The notes: generated by a model from the sequence alone, not told the origin. Shown: positions 35,046-43,713, counted from the stretch's first letter. The stretch: 64,000 bases of DNA from Novosphingobium hassiacum (GCF_014196055.1 NZ_JACICY010000004.1:62065-126064), one strand, 5' to 3'. Made by a program: numbers and translations.

Positions 35046-36991
35046 TGGTAAACCCGCAACTCGCCGACGTTCTTGGCGATTTCCTGGAACGCCGCATTTA
35101 GCTGCGTCGCATTTGAAGCAGTATACGAGCTGTTTTCCGACGAGCAGTATTTGAGGTCGGTCGTCAAGCTAGATCCGAACGCGATTACCCACACGCGGAA
35201 GCCCTTGCCCTTGGCCGCGTCGCACAAGGCACGAAAACGTGCGGTATGTCGGGCAGCCTGGTTCGACGTGCCATCATCTGTGACCCGCCGGTCGTGCCAC
35301 TCGATTCCGTAAGTCGACTGGATGGAAATACTCGGTTCCATGATACCGTCGGTCATAAAGATGATATGGCGCGAAACCTTGCCGCCATTCGCCGGAGCGA
35401 CGTTGACCGTATCCTGCCATGGCCCGGTCGGCGAGCTTAGGCGCAAGCCCCAGATCATCCCGAGATCGTGATAGGTCGAGCCTTCGGGATTCAACGCGTC
35501 GGCATAGGCGTCGAACGCGGTCTTGCTCATCGTCGACAACAATTGCGCCTGTTTGGGGCAATACGACGATGCCTTGCGACCCTGGGTCGTCTCCGCACTG
35601 CTCGACAGGTACGTGTTCCCGTACGAGGTATACGTGCGATAATACGCGACCTCGTCCCACATCGGGCCCCATTTGGTCGCCTCGTCGTCATCCTCCGGCG
35701 CATCGTCGATGTTAAGGTCGAGCGCGGTCGATGGCGACATTCCGGTCAGAGTGGAATAGCTGAAACTGGCATCAGATTCGGTTTCACGCTCCTCGATGCA
35801 ACCGTTCCAGGTGTAAGAAGCGTCCGCGCCGTTCGTTCCGTTGGGAACCGTCGCCGCTGCGAATGTCTTGTAGGTGGCAGTATTGTAGGTCACTTCCTTG
35901 TAAACAAAGTGGCTGAACTCCTGCCGGGTGCGCGTCTCATAAACAGGATCGGACGTTGCATAAGTATAGACGTAGTATATCCGGGTCTGATCTCGCCTAT
36001 ATATGTAGTATTTTCCGCTATCCTTGAGACAAACGTATGTCGGTCGTTTTTGAGGATAATCGGTCCGCACGGTAACAACCTGCTGGCCATTGCCATTGGT
36101 CGTCGTGGACGGATCGTTTGCGAAAGGATCTCCATTATTCGCCCATGCACCGATTGCAGGCATGGCATTTTCACAATCGGACTTCTTCTTGTATTCCGTG
36201 GTGCTGTGCAGCACGTCCGCGCTGTTTTTTGCAGTGCTGTAATTTTCCTGACTGCTGTTGACGGGATTGCCCCATCCCACGAAAACCTTCTCGGTAATCG
36301 TGTTGTAGACCGGTGCGCGCGACTGGATCGGCCATTGATCAGCGAGATAATCGGGATCGAGATTATAGATAAGGCGTCCGACATTGACCGACGAACTGTA
36401 CGGCACGAACGAGTAGCGCACCCGCGCGTTCGACCCTTGCGTGGCTGCAGCGATCGTCGTGTAAAAGTTTTTCATCGCCGTGCGCAGCGCTTCGATGCGC
36501 TTGGTCGATGTTCCCGATAACGTCGAATCCATAGAACCGGTGGTGTCGAGCACCATCGTGATATCGCTGTTGCCCACGCCCATCGTCGCGCTGCAGCTTA
36601 CCGACACATCAATCGTGTCAAAACCCAGGATGCCCATGATCGCGGTATTGACCGAGGTCGAAGCGGTGCCGGACACCAGGTTGCCGCTATCGCTCGAAGT
36701 CGAATCGAAGGTCGTGTCCTTTGCCCCAAGATCACCGTCGTTGAAATTGGTATTGAAAAACGTCGTGGCTTGAGCCTTCGCAGCGTTGTCGTAACCGTTC
36801 GTGCTGACCGCGCGTCGGCCGGCCAATGTCCCAGCATCACACGCCGACTGCAGGCGATTGCGCGCCTTGTAAACGCGGCTCATGTCGAGCCCGCTCCCGA
36901 TCAGCGCGAGGATGACCGGCACGGTCGCGGCCACGAGAGGCAGGATGCTGCCTGACGTATTCCGGTGAAGATTGCTAAGAAACCCCCGCAC
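35042..36991 (-). CDS. TadG-like protein with von Willebrand factor A domain
   Basis: 649 residues. The N-terminal TadG helix (GSILPLVAATVPVILALIGS) is followed by a helical stalk with the usual RVYKARNRLQSACDAGTLAG. The vWA domain starts near residue 145 with the MIDAS motif ITMVLDTTGSMDS and finishes near the C-terminus with RHIIFMTDGIMEP and FRVWVIAFGSSL. A Tyr/Thr/Ser-rich insertion fills the middle of the domain. TadG proteins sit in the inner membrane of Tad-pilus systems. The core Tad genes (cpaA-F, tadB/C) are not in the window. Confidence 0.9.
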   Translation of the reverse strand: MRGFLSNLHRNTSGSILPLVAATVPVILALIGSGLDMSRVYKARNRLQSACDAGTLAGRRAVSTNGYDNAAKAQATTFFNTNFNDGDLGAKDTTFDSTSSDSGNLVSGTASTSVNTAIMGILGFDTIDVSVSCSATMGVGNSDITMVLDTTGSMDSTLSGTSTKRIEALRTAMKNFYTTIAAATQGSNARVRYSFVPYSSSVNVGRLIYNLDPDYLADQWPIQSRAPVYNTITEKVFVGWGNPVNSSQENYSTAKNSADVLHSTTEYKKKSDCENAMPAIGAWANNGDPFANDPSTTTNGNGQQVVTVRTDYPQKRPTYVCLKDSGKYYIYRRDQTRIYYVYTYATSDPVYETRTRQEFSHFVYKEVTYNTATYKTFAAATVPNGTNGADASYTWNGCIEERETESDASFSYSTLTGMSPSTALDLNIDDAPEDDDEATKWGPMWDEVAYYRTYTSYGNTYLSSSAETTQGRKASSYCPKQAQLLSTMSKTAFDAYADALNPEGSTYHDLGMIWGLRLSSPTGPWQDTVNVAPANGGKVSRHIIFMTDGIMEPSISIQSTYGIEWHDRRVTDDGTSNQAARHTARFRALCDAAKGKGFRVWVIAFGSSLTTDLKYCSSENSSYTASNATQLNAAFQEIAKNVGELRVYQ

Positions 36992-37170
36992 TGTTTACCA
37001 TTCCGCCCTATGACAATGCTGCCACTAGCGACCGAATGGGTTGCGGAAGTCTTACCCTGATAGGTAATTCAACGCATTGAAATATAGAATTTATTTATGA
37101 ATATAAGGTGACTTTTCCATAATCTTCATTCATAATCGAGCGTCCATTGTGCGTCGGTTCCTGGCCAACC
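36992..37170. other. AT-rich leader upstream of the Tad trio
   Basis: 179 bases, with an AT-rich core at about 37060-37140 that contrasts with the GC-rich surroundings. It lies between the Tad genes and the 3' end of the aminotransferase, both on the minus strand, so it probably holds the Tad promoter and perhaps a regulator site. I see no clear -35/-10 pair. Confidence 0.45.
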
Positions 37171-38316
37171 TCAGGCCGGTGCCGTCACCCGCCGCGCCGC
37201 AAACCACGGCTCGATCCGGCGCACCGCCTCTTCGATCAACGGCGTCGACACAGCAAAGCTGAAGCGGATGAAACGCCGCCCGTCGACCGGGTCGAAGTCG
37301 ATGCCCGGTGCGATGCACACCCCGGTATCGCGCAGCAACTGCGTGCAAAAGCTCAGGCTGTCATCGGTGAAGTCGCTGGCATCGGCATAGATGTAGAACG
37401 CGCCATCGGGCGGCGCGATGCGGCCCAGCCCCATCTTCGGCAGCGCGTCGAGCAGGATCGCGCGATTGCGGGCGTAGGTTTCGAGATGGCCCTCCAGTTC
37501 CTCGCGGCATTCGAATGCCACCAGCCCCGCCTTCTGCGCCAGCACCGGCGGGGTCAGGAACAGGCTGCCCATTCGCGCGCGCGCCGCGTCGATCAGGTCG
37601 GGCGGCACCACCAGCCAGCCCAGCCGCCAGCCCGCCATGCTGAAGTACTTCGAGAACGAATTGACCACGATCGCATCGGGCAGATGTTCGAGCATCGACG
37701 TTGCAGGCACGCCATAGCTCAGCCCGTGATAGATCTCGTCCGAGATGACGCGTATGCTCTTGCGCCGACAGACCTCGGCAATTGCAGCCAGTTCCTGCGG
37801 CAGGATGATCGTACCGGTGGGGTTGGCAGGGCTCGCCAGGATCAGCCCGTCGGGCACGGGATCGAGCGCATCGAGCGCCGCCGCAGTTACCTGAAATCGT
37901 TCGTCCGGGCCGCATTCCATCTCGACCGGCTCAAGGTACATCGCCTTGAGCGAATTGCGGTAGGCGACATAGCCCGGTCGTGCGAGCGCAACGCGCGCGC
38001 CGGGCCGGAACAGGCATGACAGCGCCATCACGAATGCGGGCGAGGCACCGCACGTGAGGATCACCTGCTCGCGTTCGACGTCCAGGCCGTAGTTCTCGGC
38101 ATAGCTTTGCGCGATGCGGTCCTTGAGCGGCACGCTCTCCCAGTAGCCCATTGCCTCGTTGTCGAGCACCTGATGCGCCAACGCGATGGCGCGTACGGGC
38201 GCGCCCGTTGATGGCTGCCCGAATTCCATGTGGATCACATTGGTGCCGGCCGCCTCCATGTCGTGGGCAAGGCGGCTGACGGCGATGGCGTGGAACGGTT
38301 CTACCTGAGCGATCAT
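37171..38316 (-). CDS. Pyridoxal-phosphate aminotransferase (class I/II)
   Basis: 381 residues, fold type I. Visible elements are HMEFGQPSTGAPV near the start, ILASPANPTGTIILP near 165, ISDEIYHGLSYG near 195, and the PLP lysine in VVNSFSKYFSMAGWRLGW near 235; the C-terminal domain ends with RFIRFSFAVS. It belongs to the aspartate aminotransferase-like group. The substrate is not readable. It is divergent from the ModE-type gene with a 65-bp gap. Confidence 0.92.
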   Translation of the reverse strand: MIAQVEPFHAIAVSRLAHDMEAAGTNVIHMEFGQPSTGAPVRAIALAHQVLDNEAMGYWESVPLKDRIAQSYAENYGLDVEREQVILTCGASPAFVMALSCLFRPGARVALARPGYVAYRNSLKAMYLEPVEMECGPDERFQVTAAALDALDPVPDGLILASPANPTGTIILPQELAAIAEVCRRKSIRVISDEIYHGLSYGVPATSMLEHLPDAIVVNSFSKYFSMAGWRLGWLVVPPDLIDAARARMGSLFLTPPVLAQKAGLVAFECREELEGHLETYARNRAILLDALPKMGLGRIAPPDGAFYIYADASDFTDDSLSFCTQLLRDTGVCIAPGIDFDPVDGRRFIRFSFAVSTPLIEEAVRRIEPWFAARRVTAPA

Positions 38317-38381
38317 CGCTCCGTGCTAGTTGCAGGCGAAACAAGTTGCAAGGCCGCGCCGCGACTGCATAAACCGCACCG

Positions 38382-38756
38382 ATGGCACAACGGCTGAAAC
38401 TCAAGATCCAGCTTTATTGCGGCGCCGAAATCGCCATGGGCCCGGGCAAGGCCGACCTGCTCGCTGCCATCGCCCGTGAAGGCTCGATCTCCGCCGCCGC
38501 CCGGACCATGGATATGAGCTACCGCCGCGCGTGGTTGCTGGTCGATACGATGAACCGCTGCTGGGCCGAGCCGCTGGTGGAAACCGCTCCGGGCAGCGCC
38601 AAGGGCGGCGGCGCGAAAGTCACGCCCTTCGGCGACACCATCCTGCACCACTACCGCGCTCTCCAGTCCCGCCTCCAAGGCACCTCGGACTGCGCCGACT
38701 ATACCGCGTTGGCCGAGGCGTTGCTTGATGCGCCGCAGGTCAGCCAGAAGGTCTAG
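38382..38756 (+). CDS. ModE N-terminal-type winged-helix regulator
   Basis: 124 residues made up only of the LysR-like winged helix of ModE (GPGKADLLAAIAREGSISAA, then RTMDMSYRRAWLLVDTMN and KVTPFGDTILHHYRAL). The C-terminal molybdate-binding Mop domains of E. coli ModE are absent, so effector sensing must differ or be supplied by another protein. It overlaps the convergent amidohydrolase by 4 bp at the stop codons. Confidence 0.88.
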   Translation: MAQRLKLKIQLYCGAEIAMGPGKADLLAAIAREGSISAAARTMDMSYRRAWLLVDTMNRCWAEPLVETAPGSAKGGGAKVTPFGDTILHHYRALQSRLQGTSDCADYTALAEALLDAPQVSQKV

Positions 38757-40042
38757 GGCCGCACCGGCCCCTTCCACAGCACGCCGTCCTTCACCACCAG
38801 CGACACTTTCCTGATCGCCGCGATATCCACCAGCGGGTTGCCCTCGACCGCAACCAGATCTGCGAGCATCCCGGCCCTCACCGTGCCCACCCGGTCGCCG
38901 ATGCCGAACATCCTGGCGTTGCCCGATGTGGCGGCGATGACGACTTCCGCAGGAGTCATTCCGCCCTTGACCATCAGCTCGGCCTCGCGCGCGTTGTCGC
39001 CGTGCGCGAACACGCCGACATCGCCGCCCATGCAGATCGCCACGCCCGCCTTGCGCGCCCTGGCGAGCGCGTCAAAGCCCTCCTGCACGCTCGCAGGGGC
39101 CGGCGCGGCACCATTCCAGCCGCGATAGCGCGCGATCGCATCGCCTGCCGCCAGCGTCGGACAAAAGCCGATGCCTTTGATTTTCATCGCCGCAAAGACT
39201 TCCGCCGTGCCCTCGTCGCCGTGCTCGATCGTATCGACGCCCGCCGCGACCGCGCGCCGCATGCCCTCGGCGGTGCTGGCATGGGCGACGACCGGGCGCC
39301 CGGCGCTGTGCGCGGCTTCGACCGCAGCCTTGAGTTCGCCTTCGGTAAACGTCGGACGGCTCGTCTCGCCAGGCCCCCAGCGGTAGTCGGCATAGACCTT
39401 GATCAGATCCGCGCCCGCTGCGATCTGCCGCCGCACCGCATTGACCAGTTCCGGTCCGCCTGCTTCCTCGGCACCCAGCGGCGTTACGACCCCCGGCTCG
39501 AACCCGCGCGGCCCATAAGCCCCCGGCGCGACAATCGCGCGCGTGGCCACCAGCATCCGTGGTCCCGGCACGATGCCCTGCTCGATCGCCTGCTTAAGCC
39601 CGACATCGGCATAGCCCGCGCCCTCGGTGCCGAGATCGCGCACCGTGGTGAACCCGGCCATAAGTGTTACGCGCGCGTTCACCGTGGCCCGCGCCGTGCG
39701 CAGCGCGATCGATTCGTGCAGCACCTGATTGTCCCACGACGTTTCGTTGTAAGGGTGGAGGAACAGGTGCGAATGCCCCTCGATCATGCCCGGCATCAGC
39801 GTCAGTCCGGGCAATTCGATTACCGAGGCACCATCCGGCGCCGCAAGACCGGGCCCCGCCGCCGCGATCCGCTTGCCCCGCAGCAGCACCGCCCAGCCCT
39901 TGTGCAGCACCGCGCTTTCGCCGTCGAACACGGCATCAGGGCGCAGCAGCGTAACCGCTTCCTGCCGTTCTTCGGCAAGCGTCGGAGTTGCGGCGATCAC
40001 TCCAGCGAGTAGCGGTGCAAGTATTCGGGGAAACAGGCGCAT
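38753..40042 (-). CDS. Exported metal-dependent amidohydrolase
   Basis: 429 residues from ATG 40040-40042. The signal peptide ends near ATPTLAEE. The amidohydrolase-superfamily metal ligands can be followed: HSH in MIEGHSHLF, the carboxylated-lysine position in ADLIKVYADY, His in VVAHAST, His in DTIEHGDEG, and Asp in ICMGGDVGVF. It is similar to the imidazolonepropionase or Xaa-Pro dipeptidase-like group of periplasmic enzymes common in sphingomonads. The substrate is unknown. Confidence 0.9.
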   Translation of the reverse strand: MRLFPRILAPLLAGVIAATPTLAEERQEAVTLLRPDAVFDGESAVLHKGWAVLLRGKRIAAAGPGLAAPDGASVIELPGLTLMPGMIEGHSHLFLHPYNETSWDNQVLHESIALRTARATVNARVTLMAGFTTVRDLGTEGAGYADVGLKQAIEQGIVPGPRMLVATRAIVAPGAYGPRGFEPGVVTPLGAEEAGGPELVNAVRRQIAAGADLIKVYADYRWGPGETSRPTFTEGELKAAVEAAHSAGRPVVAHASTAEGMRRAVAAGVDTIEHGDEGTAEVFAAMKIKGIGFCPTLAAGDAIARYRGWNGAAPAPASVQEGFDALARARKAGVAICMGGDVGVFAHGDNAREAELMVKGGMTPAEVVIAATSGNARMFGIGDRVGTVRAGMLADLVAVEGNPLVDIAAIRKVSLVVKDGVLWKGPVRP

Positions 40043-40105
40043 CGACCATCCTTTCGGCATGGCCAGCAGCATAGGCCCCCAAGGACCATGCTCCAATGGA
40101 GCGTT

Positions 40106-40594
40106 TCAGCCTTTTTCAGGCAGTGCGTCCGGCGCGGTCTCGTGGCGCATCGCGGCCAGCTTGGCTGTCGAGCGCGGAACGACGCCGATCCCGCCGAGCG
40201 TACGCCGATCAAGATCCGCCAGCGACGTGTCGGGTGTATGGCGTGCCAGGTTGCGCAAGTGCTGGATCCGGATCACCCCGATCACGCCCCCGAGCGTCGC
40301 CACGGTCACAGCCAGTCGCCACATCGCGAACTGCCCGCTCTGCGTGGTCGAGAGGAATTCGGCAAAACACATCCACACCGTCACCGCACCCAACATTTCC
40401 GAGGCACGTTGCGTAGGCGCAGCAAGCAGGAGCGAACTGGCGAGCACGAAGGCCCCCAAGGCCGCCGTTGTCGGAGTAAGCGCGTTGGACACATATCCAC
40501 AACCCAGGGCGATCGCGGTTGCGATCGCAACTACTATGGCGGAGCGGCTGATCTGACCGGGGGTCAGCTGATCGAGAGGACTACGCATGAGCAC
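40106..40594 (-). CDS. Small integral membrane protein, unknown
   Basis: 162 residues. The first 110 carry three or four hydrophobic segments (SAIVVAIATAIALGCGYVSN, LGAFVLASSLLLAAP and LAVTVATLGGVIGVI among them), and the C-terminal 50 are polar and probably cytoplasmic. I recognise no family. GTG at 40594 is preferred because GAGGA lies about 8 nt upstream; ATG at 40588 is the alternative. Confidence 0.7.
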   Translation of the reverse strand: MLMRSPLDQLTPGQISRSAIVVAIATAIALGCGYVSNALTPTTAALGAFVLASSLLLAAPTQRASEMLGAVTVWMCFAEFLSTTQSGQFAMWRLAVTVATLGGVIGVIRIQHLRNLARHTPDTSLADLDRRTLGGIGVVPRSTAKLAAMRHETAPDALPEKG

Positions 40595-40636
40595 TTCGAT
40601 ATCCTCTCGGTGGTCAATAAATAGTTACGTGACGGA

Positions 40637-40933
40637 TCAATCCATCAGACCGATCATGCGCAAGGCCCCCGTCGCCCAGAGGATACCGGCCCAAAGAATG
40701 ATGGACATGCCCAGCGGCAGGCTCACCCGAAGCCATCCGGGCGCTTTCGTAGCGACTTGTGCGCCGGGTGAATAAGGCTCCGCCGCGTTCAGCCGCTGTA
40801 GCTGGTCCTGCAATTCGTGGACGGGCGACGTGACCGGGGCGTCGATCGTGTCGGCAACGCGCGGCCCGCGCGGCGGATTGTCTGCCGCATCGGCCGCAGG
40901 GCGCTTGATAGACAACGCAGACAGACCGCTCAT
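40637..40933 (-). CDS. Single-pass membrane protein, unknown
   Basis: 98 residues: a polar, proline-rich N-terminal region with a short helix (HELQDQLQRLNAAEPYS), then one C-terminal hydrophobic segment (LGMSIILWAGILWATGALRM) ending in IGLMD. GAGGTG precedes the ATG. No family is recognised. It is 42 bp upstream of the other small membrane gene on the same strand, so the two may be co-transcribed. Confidence 0.65.
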   Translation of the reverse strand: MSGLSALSIKRPAADAADNPPRGPRVADTIDAPVTSPVHELQDQLQRLNAAEPYSPGAQVATKAPGWLRVSLPLGMSIILWAGILWATGALRMIGLMD

Positions 40934-41002
40934 GATGACACCTCGCGACTACCCTGCCGCAAAGGTTTCAACCCGCTCTCAACGCAACCTAGGGATAAAA
41001 CC

Positions 41003-41806
41003 CTATCCGCGCTGCGCAGACTCCAACGGCTCGCCCCTGACGGGATATCCCAGGTTCTCCGGGATCATCAGCCAGTCCAAACCATCGCGCTGTTCGATGT
41101 ACGGGCTGATCGTCCCGACCGGGGTCGCCTCGGCATGGGCGCGCGCGGCGTCAAAGGTTTCGAAGAGCGCCAGCCGCTCAAGATTGCGGCGCGTCGGGAA
41201 GATCACCTTGATCTTGCCCTGCTGTGCCAGATCGAGCGCCTGCGCAGCGCTCGCCCAGAACAGGTGCCGGTTCTCGGTGGCATCGACTTCGATGTCCACG
41301 TCGCCCGTGCCCAGATCGGCCAGGAAGAAGCGGGTGTCGAAAATTCTTTCGGTTCGGTGCCGTGGCCACCAGCGGGCAAACGGAACCAGCGCTTCGGGCA
41401 CGACCGACCAGCCGAACGCGTCGAGCACCGGCGAAAGATCGCCACCCGAAATCAGCATTCGCCGCGCCTGTGCTGCGATTGCACCGTCAACGCTGCCATC
41501 GAGCCCGATGACCAGACCGGTCTCTTCGAGCGTTTCCCGAATCCCCGCGATGCGCGCGGCCATCGTTTCGGCGGCATCGGCATCGTGCCCGGCCAGCTTC
41601 TGCGCCAGTTCGCGGTCCGCCGGATCGATCTTGCCACCGGGGAACACCGTAGCTCCGCCCGCAAATGCCAAGCTGGCGTTACGCTCGACCATCAGCAGTT
41701 GTGCCGGGCCCCCGGCAGGATCGCGCCTGAAGATGACGACCGTCGCGGCTGCGATCGTTCGCGCCTGCCAGTGTTCCAACTCGATGTCGTGTGTTTCCAT
41801 TGCCAT
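41003..41806 (-). CDS. NUDIX hydrolase
   Basis: 267 residues. The Nudix fold starts at about residue 17 (ARTIAAATVVIFRR). The Nudix box is split, with the glycines in VFPGGKIDPADREL and the catalytic REtLEETGL helix about 30 residues later, as in NUDT19-like enzymes that have an insertion inside the box. Such proteins cleave nucleoside diphosphate derivatives, often CoA esters. The exact substrate is not readable. Confidence 0.88.
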   Translation of the reverse strand: MAMETHDIELEHWQARTIAAATVVIFRRDPAGGPAQLLMVERNASLAFAGGATVFPGGKIDPADRELAQKLAGHDADAAETMAARIAGIRETLEETGLVIGLDGSVDGAIAAQARRMLISGGDLSPVLDAFGWSVVPEALVPFARWWPRHRTERIFDTRFFLADLGTGDVDIEVDATENRHLFWASAAQALDLAQQGKIKVIFPTRRNLERLALFETFDAARAHAEATPVGTISPYIEQRDGLDWLMIPENLGYPVRGEPLESAQRG

Positions 41807-41930
41807 CCATCATGTGCGCCCCGGCGGCGCTTGCCAAGTCGTCACGTGGTGTCGGAAGTTTTTACAATTCCGGCCGGACCCTCACGACGATAATTCCGAG
41901 AAATCTCTGAAAACCGTGGATTTCGGCATT

Positions 41931-41946
41931 TGGCACGGAGTATGCT
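41931..41946 (+). promoter_or_regulatory. Sigma-54 type promoter without a downstream protein gene
   Basis: TGGCACGGAGTATGCT has GG and GC at the canonical -24/-12 spacing and shares TTGGCACG with the pspC promoter at 9358. The start would be near 41957, facing the 3' end of grxD. Confidence 0.55.
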
Positions 41947-41956
41947 TTAGATAGGT

Positions 41957-42030
41957 CGTCCCGAAGAGTTGCTTCTTCTCGAGGCGGAGCCAGTGTCCCC
42001 CCCCCGGTCTTCCACGGCTCCGCCTCTCCC
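41957..42030 (+). ncRNA. Candidate small RNA ending in a GC-rich hairpin
   Basis: From the expected start of the sigma-54 motif to just beyond the hairpin is about 70 nt. The hairpin arms GAGGCGGAGCC (41981-41991) and GGCTCCGCCTC (42016-42026) pair perfectly around a 24-nt loop that contains ten Cs. The 3' flank is not U-rich, so this is not a textbook terminator. It is a structural candidate only. Confidence 0.3.
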
Positions 42031-42068
42031 GGGACTTCCCCAGATCAGATGCATACCGCGATGCCCAT

Positions 42069-42103
42069 GAAAAAGGCGCGACCGGCAATTGCCGACCGCG
42101 CCT
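42069..42103 (-). terminator. Rho-independent terminator of the grxD operon
   Basis: Read on minus, GGCGCGGTCGGC-AATT-GCCGGTCGCGCC folds into a 12-bp stem with one mismatch and is followed directly by TTTTT. It lies 28 bp after the grxD stop. Confidence 0.8.
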
Positions 42104-42130
42104 GCTGATTGGTCCGGCAAGATCTGGCCG

Positions 42131-42460
42131 TCAGGCCGCCTTCACGCCTGCTTCTTCCATAAGCTGCTCGAGTTCACCGGCCTGGAACATTTCGGTCATG
42201 ATGTCCGACCCGCCGACGAATTCGCCCTTCACGTAAAGCTGCGGGATGGTCGGCCAGTCGGAAAACGCCTTGATACCGCCGCGGATTTCCATGTCCTGAA
42301 GCACATCGACGCTCGAATATTCGACGCCAAGATGCTCAAGGATGGCGATCGCCTTGCTCGAAAAACCGCACTGCGGAAACAGCGGCGTGCCCTTCATGAA
42401 CAGGACGACATCGTTACCATTGACGATTTCGGAGATGCGGGCTTCGGTAGTGCTTGCCAT
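42131..42460 (-). CDS. grxD: Monothiol CGFS glutaredoxin (Grx4 type)
   Basis: 109 residues. The CGFS active-site cysteine is residue 31 (FPQCGFSSKA), and the glutathione-binding TIPQLYVKGEFVGGSDI motif follows near 70. CGFS glutaredoxins bind a [2Fe-2S] cluster as dimers or as heterodimers with BolA, and they deliver clusters or report iron status. bolA lies directly upstream on the same strand, which strongly supports this partnership. It ends the operon before a clear terminator. Confidence 0.97.
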   Translation of the reverse strand: MASTTEARISEIVNGNDVVLFMKGTPLFPQCGFSSKAIAILEHLGVEYSSVDVLQDMEIRGGIKAFSDWPTIPQLYVKGEFVGGSDIMTEMFQAGELEQLMEEAGVKAA

Positions 42461-42488
42461 GGGAGTTCGTATTCCTTTCGCGCCGTTC

Positions 42489-42722
42489 TCAGTTGGGAAC
42501 GGCGGTGGTCAGTTGCAAGGCATGGAGCACGCCGCCCATGCGCCCACCAAGCGCTTCGTAGACCAGCTTGTGCTGTTTGACGCGGTTCAGCCCGACAAAG
42601 GTGGTGGACACCACGTGAGCCGCGTAGTGATCGCCATCGCCTGCAAGGTCGGTGATCTTGATGTCTGCATCGGGCAACGCGGCGCGGATCAGGCTCTCGA
42701 TCTCGGCTGCTGGCATCGCCAT
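42489..42722 (-). CDS. BolA family protein
   Basis: 77 residues of the short BolA class: IESLIRAALPDADIKITDLAGDGDHYAAHV, with the family histidine in VVSTTFVGLNRVKQHKLVYEAL. It partners the CGFS glutaredoxin encoded 28 bp downstream in cluster binding. The ATG overlaps the DUF1476 stop by one base (TGATG). Confidence 0.95.
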   Translation of the reverse strand: MAMPAAEIESLIRAALPDADIKITDLAGDGDHYAAHVVSTTFVGLNRVKQHKLVYEALGGRMGGVLHALQLTTAVPN

Positions 42723-43045
42723 CAGGATTCGCCCATCAACTGACGGCGAGATTCAACCGACTTCGCCTCGAGCGCGGTGCGAATCTCAGCCTCGTCGGTT
42801 TCGACGCCCGCCGAAGTCAGATCGCCCAGCAGCTTGCGAACCACGTCTTCGTCGCCCGCTTCTTCAAAATCGGCCTGTACGACGGCCTTGGCGTAAGCCT
42901 CGGTCTCGGCCGCATCGAGGCCCATGCGCTCGGCCGCCCACACGCCCAGAAGGCGGTTACGGCGCGCATGAACGCGGAACATCATTTCCTCGTCACGTGC
43001 GAACATGCCTTCGAAGGCCTTCTCGCGATCGTCGAAAGTTGTCAT
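42722..43045 (-). CDS. DUF1476 protein (zeta-type F1-ATPase inhibitor)
   Basis: 107 residues, all-helical. The N-terminus TTFDDREKAFEGMFARDEEM matches the DUF1476 family, whose Paracoccus member is the zeta subunit that inhibits ATP hydrolysis by F1-ATPase through its N-terminal segment. The NRLLGVWAAERMGL and acidic DFEEAGDEDVVRKLLGDL helices are also conserved. It is the first gene of the DUF1476-bolA-grxD unit. The function is carried over from the family. Confidence 0.92.
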   Translation of the reverse strand: MTTFDDREKAFEGMFARDEEMMFRVHARRNRLLGVWAAERMGLDAAETEAYAKAVVQADFEEAGDEDVVRKLLGDLTSAGVETDEAEIRTALEAKSVESRRQLMGES

Positions 43046-43152
43046 GGGCCTGGTCGTCCTCGAATATATGGCTTTTCCCGGGGATAGTCAGGCCGCGCGC
43101 TCGCCGCAAGGGACCAGCGAAAGAATTGCCGGTCCGCCTTGGCAAAGTTCGT

Positions 43153-43713
43153 TCACATCGGGCCGCGCCGCAGATCGAGCAGCACACCGCCCTCGCCGTT
43201 GATATCGCAAGAGAACCTGTCGCCATTGCGCAAGGTGCCCGAAACGCGATAGCCATTGGCGCTACGCGAAGCGTCGTACACTTCATCGACATCGCCCTTG
43301 CTGGACGCTTCATCCACGCAGCGGTTGACGGCATCGTCGATGCTGCGCGTCGCCCCGCGCGCGTAGTCACCGCGCTGGCCGTTGCCGTCCGCATTTCCCG
43401 TCGGCCAGTTGTCGCGGCGGTAATAGTCGCGGGGGCCATCATCCGGGCGATAGCGATAATCGTTGTTGCGCACGACGTCACGGTTGCGCTGGGCGTTGCT
43501 CGCCGCGCTGGCAATCGCCGCAATGCCGCCGATGATCAGAATACCTGCGAGCACGTCGCCGCCGTCGATCCCGCGATCGCGGTGCCATCCACGTCCGCCG
43601 CCCCAGCCGCCACCATTCCAGCCGGGACGCGCCTGCGCCTGGCTTGCCAGCGGAAGTACGGCAGACGCCATCGCGGCTACTGCGAGTGCGGTGCGTGCAA
43701 ACTTGCCCGTCAT
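43153..43713 (-). CDS. Small exported protein with glycine-rich membrane-like segment (paralogue A)
   Basis: 186 residues. The signal peptide ends near SQAQARPG. A Gly/Trp-rich stretch (GGGWGGGRGWHRDRG) is followed by the shared block GIDGGDVLAGILIIGGIAAI, a glycine-zipper-like hydrophobic segment, then an Arg/Asp/Tyr-rich linker and a C-terminal domain with two cysteines (VNRCVDEASSKG and RFSCDING). The function is unknown. It is a clear paralogue of the next gene upstream. Confidence 0.8.
   Translation of the reverse strand: MTGKFARTALAVAAMASAVLPLASQAQARPGWNGGGWGGGRGWHRDRGIDGGDVLAGILIIGGIAAIASAASNAQRNRDVVRNNDYRYRPDDGPRDYYRRDNWPTGNADGNGQRGDYARGATRSIDDAVNRCVDEASSKGDVDEVYDASRSANGYRVSGTLRNGDRFSCDINGEGGVLLDLRRGPM

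Larger units (their letters stand above)
41807..42130. other. Intergenic region with orphan sigma-54 motif and hairpin
   Basis: 324 bases. It holds a TTTTACA element (41860-41866), a sigma-54 type promoter on plus (41931-41946), a perfect 11-bp inverted repeat (41981-41991 with 42016-42026) enclosing a C-run, and the minus-strand terminator of grxD (42069-42103). No credible protein gene lies downstream of the plus-strand promoter. Confidence 0.6.

Noticed and set aside
42049..42108. 19-codon plus-strand frame downstream of the orphan sigma-54 promoter
   Set aside because: It lies across the stem of the grxD terminator and has no ribosome-binding site.
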